Source of the DNA: Tubulanus polymorphus
Lineage: Eukaryota; Nemertea; Palaeonemertea; Tubulaniformes; Tubulanidae
NCBI RefSeq assembly: GCF_964204645.1
Contig: NC_134031.1
Coordinates: 5,811,001-5,875,000, forward strand
Reading direction: 5' to 3'
DNA length: 64,000 nt
Below, one piece after another: positions 59,101 through 64,000 of this stretch (positions are counted from its first letter, which is position 1; every line of letters starts with the position of its first letter). The notes below the pieces were generated by a model. The model was given only the letters and a program-made list of their open reading frames with translations. It made no database searches and was not told the DNA's origin. Both the position numbers and the translations under genes were made by a program.

Positions 59101-62100
59101 GCTCCGTCGTCGTACATTTTACCGCTGTACATGCATTTGTATTTGTCAACGTCGTCCTGGTTATCCTTCCCCTCCTCGCCCATCACTATACTACTGTCGA
59201 ACAGGGCGCATTGGTTTTCCAGCTTAACCTGGAAAATGAACGACATTCCTGTTAGGAAAATAGCTACATTAAAAAAATATTCGGATCAATTTCGAAACGA
59301 GTTTTACCTGCCCGATGATTTCGCCTTGAGGATGCGTTTTTGTGGCTATTTGTAAGAAAGCTTCGCCTTCGTTCATCGCTTCGAATAACGATTTTTCTAA
59401 ACCTTCTGCGGAGCCTTTAACCTAAAAACAAAAATCAAATATTTATACATGAATAATCCCGAACATGATTTTTTTCTGAATTAGGAGCCTTATATGAAAT
59501 TTTTGCTATTTTGTACAATTTTCTAAGTTATCATATTGAATGTCCAGACAGTAAAAATTCCTAAAAACTATAGCCTTTACGAATTTTTGATAAAGCCTAA
59601 ACGCGTAATAGAACCGATTTACTTACATATTCCCCGATAAACCCTTTCAGCATTTGCACTTTATTCTGCGACGAAGAGGTGACCTTTCTCGACTTGGGTT
59701 TCGCTACTACGGGACCAGTGCCGCGATCGATGTATTGACCTAGTTCTGCGTAGCTCGTCATCAATTTCGTCGACTCGCCCGATTCTGTGCTCAAACCTTT
59801 GATAACCATTTGATAGTGGAGGGTGCAGCCGGCACTGAGCACGAGCCACGCGTGACCAGCCGCGCCCACCTTTCTACTCGGGTTCACGCCTACACCCGAT
59901 AGTAATACAGGAAAGTCTGTAAAACAAAACATGATATTTATTTTCCTTCATTTGATTTGTTTCTGATATGACGTCATCTTCATCAAATGGCGTATCAAAT
60001 ATAACGATTCTAAAAAAAACCTCAAATGCCAACTAAACATTTTCAATCTACTTGAAGGATCATAACCTCGATTTAGTTTTTACCTCGGCTAGTGTCAATT
60101 TCTGGATTGAACAACAATTCGGTGACGCGTCCGTGCAGCGCGCTGACGTCATTATTCACCGTAGCGACGTTGATGAAAAATCGGTGACGTAATAACATGT
60201 AGAAGTGTTCAACTTTCGTTTTACTGATCGTGCCATTTGCCTACAAATGAATATACGATCATAAGCAATAGTAGGACGGCGAGACGACCACCTTTCTTTG
60301 TGATTTATTATAAGAACTGATAGTTTTGAAATTCCATAAGTAAATCTGATTATTCAAATAATCAATTTTGGAGAACAAATATTTCATAATCAAATTACAT
60401 CAAATAATTAAAATAACAGCCAGATTTTCGTTTGAGGCTCAAATTGTAGGGGCACCATTAACTGATATCGGGGAAAGGGAAATTCATGAAATTTTGTTTG
60501 TTTTAACTGAATTTTCTGAACGAAGAATATAGCTATTTCAAGAGGTACATACCCAGCCATCGAATTTTTGCCCAATTTTCGAAAAAGATCTTTTAGCATT
60601 AGTAACTCGTTTGGTTTCCTTTTTCGTCGCATATTCTATTGTCAAACCCGTCAGTCGACTATCCAATCCGCCGATGAATATCTGAAATATATCAATACTA
60701 TTTTCTCAATATCACGCGGAATACGATTCAGATTTTCGCGCGTAAAAATTATTTCGTATACAGAAGATAGATGGCGATATAATCGCTACTGCGAATGGCG
60801 ATATTTATTTGCTTTAATATCTACACACGGCAACACAAAGATCCATTCCCTCGCTGCATGAGAAATTGGGTGATGATTGAGGTCGTGATTAAACTTAAGT
60901 TATGATGAAATGATACATTTCAAGCCGCATTTACTATTCAATTAGATCATATCGTACATTTTTCGCTGTTGGGTATGTGAACCAGGATGGCCGAGTGGTT
61001 AAGGCGTTGGACTTAAGTTCCAATGGACGGATGTCCGCGTGGGTTCGAACCCCACTCCTGGTAAAGTTTTTCTTTTCCATCATCTTTTAAAATTACCTTG
61101 TAATGTATTTTGCCGTGATTGTCATACGTTAAGACGGCTGATCCTGCAGCTCCAATCATTGTTTTCTCCATAGATTCAGCTCCAGACAAAACCGATTGCA
61201 AAGCTGTAATAGGGAAATTAACTACATTTTCGCACCGTCTAATCTAATTGAATACCTTGAGATGAACTGAAATCGATATAGAATACTTACTATTACAGAT
61301 CGAACGAGGGGTAATCCGACCAGATATGGTTTTTCCTGATGCAGTTACGATCACTAATTTATATTTAGCTCGAGCGAATTGTCTCGATTCAGCAGTTTTC
61401 AAGTTAGTCCAAACATCAGAGAAAACTTCATCCTTAAGAAAAAAATATTGACGTTAGAATACAATCCTTTTCTAGACCATAAAACAACTAATGTATATTG
61501 GTCGGGAACAATGATTTAAAAAATCAAAACATCTCCCCGGCCGGGAATCGAACCCGGGTCTCGCACGTGACAGGCGCGGATACTCACCACTATACTACCG
61601 AGGAACGCTGACTTCAATGTGAAAAAGTAGCTTTATAAATCGTGTAGCTACTCTATACGAGCACCTGTTATTCGTTGGGTTTGAAAATTAACAGTAGGAA
61701 ATATTTCAACTTACGTGATTAGACATAACTACGATGAATTCTTTCTTTATTTCTTTATCTTTCTGGAACCTGACTTTTATTGTTGTTTTGGTATCTGTAA
61801 ATTTGTAAAAATATTTGTTAAATCTCAGCGCTAATCGTTCGGTTGCCTGGGTAAACTCGCCTTCCCATTGCAGTTTCTTTGCAATTAGCACTTTACACAA
61901 CTACTCGGGGATTAAAATGACATGTTTACTGTTTTGATTTAGATTCAACTATAGTACATCATAACAGGTTATTTACCTTCGTTTCGTAAAAACCCTTTTA
62001 TTTTTACGTGAAAATCAATCATATTGCCAGCTTCGTTCGTGCTGAACACCGCAGAACCTCCGATTCCCGTGTCTTCCCGTGAGATTAACAAAGCCGCGAA

Positions 62101-64000
62101 CGTTTCTAAAATGTATGTATAGAAAATGTAACATGTAAGATTTCATATCAATTGATTACAAAGACGTTATTTAATTTATTCAAAATATAGTTACGTCTCG
62201 TCGCAAAAAGGTGAAACACTCAAGATATCGTTTGAAGATCTTTTTTTATCGATTTATCTTCCATAGCTTACCATCGGAGAGAGTGTCCCGTGATTCGATT
62301 TTGGCGCGAACCTCTCCTTGGGGGTGTTTTTGAGTGGCGATTACAGCGGTCAAAACGCCTCGGTGCAGATAGTTCTTAAACACGTCGGGAATATTACCCC
62401 ATAGACCGCAAATCTACAATTAAAAGATTGTACTGGAAACTACAAAACCGGAAGTACATAAGAACCATTACATAAGCCGTTTTATGAACCATTACATAAT
62501 GTCTCCGCAGGGGTTCGGATTTGATGGCATCAGGATAACGTAGGAGCTAAGAGGGAAACGTCCCCTTCCTTCGCTAAGGCTACCCATGAGAACACAACTA
62601 TGGCCCAGGTTAGCGGCTGTGCTGAATAGGTCATGACCGGTCTAAATTTCGTCGTGTGAACGCGCCTAAAGTTTAAAGCCCACTATAAAAATCAATGATT
62701 AAGTGACGACTCATTGAAAGTGAAAAAGACCCAGAAGAAAATCCAGTAAGCGATAAGACGTGCCCTTGACGTTTCAGAAATCAACGTCGTTTTAATTTTT
62801 GGATAATAAATTTCCCTTTCAAATCCTAAATTTGTTTATAGTGGTTTTCGAATAAGTAACACGTAACCTATAACTATAATAGTTAGTAGTATATGTCTTA
62901 CGACACTAATCATAATATACGGTAGTATCATCATAATGATACTGTAATTGAATGCGAGTGCGCATACGTTTAAAGAGGTAAATACGTAAGTGTGAAATGT
63001 TACTAACCTTCCCAGTCTGTTCGTTTCCTGATATTTTCTGTTCAAATAAAACTTCGTCGCTGTCGTCAACTAACCAGAAATGAGTAGGTCGTCGTATCCT
63101 GAAACAACGAATAGAATATATGAAATTTGATACGTCGATTCCTTTGTCGACTAAAAATGAATGGCCGAATTTCTAAAAATTAGTTTGATAGTCCATGGTA
63201 GAATCTAACTGAACTTACTTCTCATAGTTCACGGTGAAATAAAGATCCGATTTCTGTAGCTGGAAGCGCCCCTTAGCGACTCCGTGAGTCGTTACGTTAT
63301 CCCCGGTCATCAGAGTCGAAAATTCTACAGGAAGAAAAAAAAATGAAAAATGAGAAATCATTTTCAATAAAGGCTAACTTAGCTTTGCTTAGGAAGGTTC
63401 GCGATCATGATATGTATATATTCATATATGTAATACCTTGGTAACTGGCATCCCCTACAACCCACGAATTCGTTTTACTGTCGCCCATAAATGTCATCGC
63501 AGTCTGTCCATTCGAAATCGCTTCATCTGAAATAAACAGTAAATAAAAGGAATATAGTCTCTTCGCACAGAATTCTAAGTACGTAACGTTTATTTTTTTA
63601 GGGTCAGCGTCGAGGAGACTTAACCCGAATATCTAGCGTGGACAGGGTGCACTCGACTATACACCGCGCGCGCACACCTGCAAAGTCAAAAAGTTTTCTT
63701 TTTAAATCGGTGATATTTGCTCGAATCGTTTCACATCAATTCAACACGTGCAAATTCGTCGATGATATGCGTGCGTGCGTGCGTGTGTGAATGTGGGAAA
63801 TTATTACGCGGAATTCCGCAGACGTCAAGTTGAAATTTAGGCAATATATGATAAATTTCATATATTAAAACATCACGAAGATTGTGTGATGATGCGCTGA
63901 ACGACTGATTGCAGTTATTTTGAACAGTAGATTTGTAGGTTTACAAAAATTAAGATTGAATTTCTTGAAATTATACCAGCCTGGTCGAAACATATCGGAA
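55942..64000 (-). CDS. CHRD: Chordin, secreted BMP antagonist (5' end outside window)
   Basis: Twenty-one exons (24+90+106+91+142+129+80+142+107+129+157+290+114+177+94+164+112+69+98+100+176 nt) join with every phase consistent, giving 862 codons before TAG. The order is: end of vWC1 (C-P-I-C), linker, four CHRD domains, vWC2, vWC3, vWC4 and a basic tail. Clear chordin signatures include RPTHFWLVDDSDEVLFE and ICGLW in CHRD1, AGHAWLVLSAGCTLHYQ in CHRD4, and CFFNGDQRYHAYGTKWHP with PPFGFVRCAVCSCK in vWC3. Known of the family: vWC modules bind BMPs extracellularly, and Tolloid proteases cut before CHRD1 and near vWC4 to release them. Unlike human chordin it ends in about 58 residues of which 23 are Lys or Arg. 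Signal peptide and most of vWC1 lie to the right of the window. Confidence 0.96.
56199..56585. mobile_element. hAT-like MITE in chordin intron
   Basis: Left end CAGAGGCGGATCTTGAGG, right end GGTTCCACCCCTG, imperfectly inverted, same family as 52032-52344. Lies in the last chordin intron. Confidence 0.55.
56586..57118 (-). other. CHRD: Rest of the last chordin intron
   Basis: Intronic, between exons 57119-57218 and 55942-56117. Nothing else recognised. Confidence 0.7.
57119..57218 (-). CDS. CHRD: Chordin exon: second half of vWC4
   Basis: 100 nt, acceptor CGTTTTCAG, donor GTATGA. Reads AGEIKCQKKKCPKLPCPRR and DQCCPKCS. Confidence 0.94.
57335..57432 (-). CDS. CHRD: Chordin exon: first half of vWC4
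   Basis: 98 nt, acceptor TTTTGTAG, donor GTAAGC. Reads CLFGKSRIPDGTHWNPKVGD and FGTIRCVTCRCK; human has FPESQSWHPSV...FGEMSCITCRC. Confidence 0.95.
57531..57599 (-). CDS. CHRD: Chordin exon: vWC3-vWC4 linker (69 nt)
   Basis: Symmetric phase 1-1 exon of 23 codons, acceptor ATTTTACAG, donor GTATAT. Reads STAVSRVVNKDSSVLGDSPD. It lies where the second Tolloid site of chordins is found. Confidence 0.88.
57868..57979 (-). CDS. CHRD: Chordin exon: second half of vWC3
   Basis: 112 nt, acceptor TTTTCACAG, donor GTATGT. Reads TDCHRIECPALTCPEAEAYR and TDCCRVCP; human has PTDCCKQCP. Confidence 0.96.
58358..58521 (-). CDS. CHRD: Chordin exon: linker and first half of vWC3
   Basis: 164 nt, acceptor CTATTTCAG, donor GTGAGT. 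A Ser/Thr/Val-rich linker, then RCFFNGDQRYHAYGTKWHP and FGFVRCAVCSCK, close to human CYFDGDRSW...GTRWHP. Confidence 0.96.
58843..58936 (-). CDS. CHRD: Chordin exon: second half of vWC2
   Basis: 94 nt, acceptor TTCTTTTAG, donor GTAAGT. Reads ACHEMQCPTVACDNPV and ECCPKCD, the CCxxC end of a vWC module. Confidence 0.95.
59052..59228 (-). CDS. CHRD: Chordin exon: spacer and first half of vWC2
   Basis: 177 nt, phase 0-0, acceptor CATTTTCCAG, donor GTAAGT. VKLENQC, an acidic spacer (EEGKDNQDDVDK), then CMYSGKMYDDGARWTPDPDA and CRACSCI. Confidence 0.95.
59308..59421 (-). CDS. CHRD: Chordin exon: CHRD4 end
   Basis: 114 nt, phase 0-0, acceptor GTTTTTAG, donor GTAAAA. Reads VKGSAEGLEKSLFEAM, FLQIATKTHPQGEIIGQ; the GE-IxGQ motif ends the domain. 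Confidence 0.94.
59627..59916 (-). CDS. CHRD: Chordin exon: CHRD4 start, largest exon
   Basis: 290 nt, acceptor GTTTTACAG, donor GTAAGT. Reads FPVLLSGVGVNP, AAGHAWLVLSAGCTLHYQMV, a TSYAELGQYI region and MLKGFIGEY, matching AAGHAWLSLDTHCHLHYEV and LLKGFYGSE. Confidence 0.96.
60084..60240 (-). CDS. CHRD: Chordin exon: CHRD3 end
   Basis: 157 nt, acceptor ATTTGTAG, donor GTAAAA. Reads VEHFYMLLRHRFFINVATVN, then ALHGRVTELLF; compare MLLQNELFLNVGTK and GELRGHV in human chordin. Confidence 0.93.
60553..60681 (-). CDS. CHRD: Chordin exon: CHRD3 second part
   Basis: 129 nt, phase 0-0, acceptor TATTTCAG, donor GTATGT. Reads IFIGGLDSRLTGLTIEY, then a KKETKR-rich loop and KFDGW. Confidence 0.9.
60981..61063 (+). 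tRNA. tRNA-Leu (anticodon UAA)
   Basis: 83 nt with a long variable arm (GGACGGATGTCC) as in class II tRNAs. Acceptor stem ACCAGGA pairs with TCCTGGT, discriminator A. Anticodon stem-loop TTGGA-CTTAAGT-TCCAA gives TAA. T-arm GTGGGTTCGAACCCCAC. Followed by GTTTTTC, a pol III terminator. It lies antisense in a chordin intron, 33 bp from an exon edge. Confidence 0.96.
61097..61203 (-). CDS. CHRD: Chordin exon: CHRD3 start
   Basis: 107 nt, acceptor CTATTACAG, donor GTAATT. Reads LQSVLSGAESME, then MIGAAGSAVLTYDNHGKIHY, very like human LQSVLCGADAL and TGAAGSASLTL. Confidence 0.95.
61291..61432 (-). CDS. CHRD: Chordin exon: CHRD2 end
   Basis: 142 nt, acceptor TTTTCTTAAG, donor GTAAGT. Reads DEVFSDVWTNL, FARAKYKLVIVTASGKTISG, and SIC before the junction; ISGxI is the closing strand. 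Confidence 0.93.
61533..61604 (-). tRNA. tRNA-Asp (anticodon GUC)
   Basis: 72 nt. The acceptor stem TCCTCGG pairs with CCGGGGA (one T-G wobble), discriminator G as expected for Asp. D-arm TAGTATAGTGGTGAGTA, anticodon loop CCTGTCACG giving GTC, T-arm GGGTTCGATTCCC. T runs follow on the minus strand as pol III terminators. It lies in a chordin intron, same strand as chordin. No intron. Confidence 0.95.
61715..61794 (-). CDS. CHRD: Chordin exon: CHRD2 middle
   Basis: 80 nt, acceptor AATTTACAG, donor GTAAGT. Reads TKTTIKVRFQKD and IKKEFIVVMSNH, aligned to TQVPLRLQILHQG in human chordin. Ends in phase 0. Confidence 0.9.
61977..62105 (-). CDS. CHRD: Chordin exon: CHRD2 start
   Basis: 129 nt, acceptor CATTTTAG, donor GTAAAT. 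Reads ETFAALLISRED, GIGGSAVFST and FHVKIKGFL, the first strands of a CHRD domain. Confidence 0.93.
62272..62413 (-). CDS. CHRD: Chordin exon: CHRD1 end
   Basis: 142 nt, acceptor TTAATTGTAG, donor GTAAGC. Reads ICGLWGNIP, then LTAVIATQKHPQGEV, the GE-motif that closes CHRD repeats. Confidence 0.95.
62414..63007 (-). other. CHRD: Chordin intron within CHRD1 (594 bp)
   Basis: Phase-0 intron between ...QTGK and ICGLW. No feature seen inside. Confidence 0.8.
63008..63098 (-). CDS. CHRD: Chordin exon: CHRD1 middle
   Basis: 91 nt, acceptor TTGTTTCAG, donor GTTAGT. Reads IRRPTHFWLVDDSDEVLFE, closely matching chordin's RPTRIRFSDSNGSVLFEH. Ends in phase 0. Confidence 0.95.
63219..63324 (-). CDS. CHRD: Chordin exon: CHRD1 start
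   Basis: 106 nt, acceptor TTCCTGTAG, donor GTAAGT. Encodes EFSTLMTGDNV and KSDLYFTVNYE, matching the start of a CHRD domain (FxALLTG and LxFxVxYxK). Confidence 0.93.
63437..63526 (-). CDS. CHRD: Chordin exon: linker between vWC1 and CHRD1
   Basis: 90 nt, phase 1-1, acceptor TTATTTCAG, donor GTATTA. Encodes DEAISNGQTAMTF and SWVVGDASYQ. The GD-ASY segment lies where vertebrate chordins carry the first Tolloid cleavage site. Confidence 0.85.
63527..63976 (-). other. CHRD: Chordin intron after vWC1 (450 bp)
   Basis: Phase-1 intron. Contains a short GCGTGCGTGCGTGTG microsatellite near 63770. Confidence 0.65.
63977..64000 (-). CDS. CHRD: Chordin exon: end of vWC1 (partial)
   Basis: Donor GTATAA follows GCTG at 63977. 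The frame reads P-I-C-F-D-Q-A, which would complete the CCxxC end of vWC1. Ends in phase 1, matching the next exon. Only 24 nt are in the window, so confidence rests on phase and context. Confidence 0.65.

Overview
The window is nuclear DNA from a bilaterian animal, most likely a marine invertebrate. This rests on GT-AG introns, extracellular-matrix and signalling genes, an AT-rich intergenic background full of MITEs and tRNA-headed SINE-like repeats, and two eukaryotic tRNA genes. A spiralian (mollusc, annelid, brachiopod or similar) would fit, but nothing here fixes the phylum.

Three protein-coding genes are supported by domains plus matching splice sites and intron phases. (1) At 601-7629 (+) is the 3' part of a gene for a Frizzled-type cysteine-rich domain followed by 40 LDL-receptor class A modules. 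All 40 modules lie in one uninterrupted 5.5-kb exon, and the stop codon follows directly after module 40. (2) At 10445-33729 (-) is a complete three-exon gene of 295 codons (888 nt with the stop) for a small type I membrane protein: signal peptide, one fibronectin type III domain, transmembrane helix and cytoplasmic tail. This is the layout of FNDC4/FNDC5. Its first intron is about 21 kb and full of repeats. (3) At 55942-64000 (-) is a chordin gene running off the right edge: 21 exons from the end of vWC1, through four CHRD domains and vWC2-4, to a strongly basic C-terminal tail. The exon phases join without a break over 862 codons.

Two tRNA genes sit inside chordin introns: tRNA-Leu(UAA) on + at 60981-61063 and tRNA-Asp(GUC) on - at 61533-61604. 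From 12 to 55 kb the window is mostly repeats: foldback MITEs, hAT-like and mariner-like MITEs, decayed non-LTR reverse-transcriptase fragments, a SINE-like family, a 73-bp minisatellite, and a direct tandem duplication of 1,975 bp (18939-22891) in which I saw no base differences between copies. A few isolated exon-like pieces, notably an acidic C-terminal exon with its own poly(A) signal at 54938-55181 (+), may belong to genes I could not reconstruct.

The genes do not form a functional cluster. The LDLa gene and the FN3 gene are convergent, with about 2.2 kb between their stop codons. Chordin is a secreted BMP antagonist. The CRD of the first gene is a fold that often binds lipids or Wnt proteins, but nothing in the sequence links the genes to each other.
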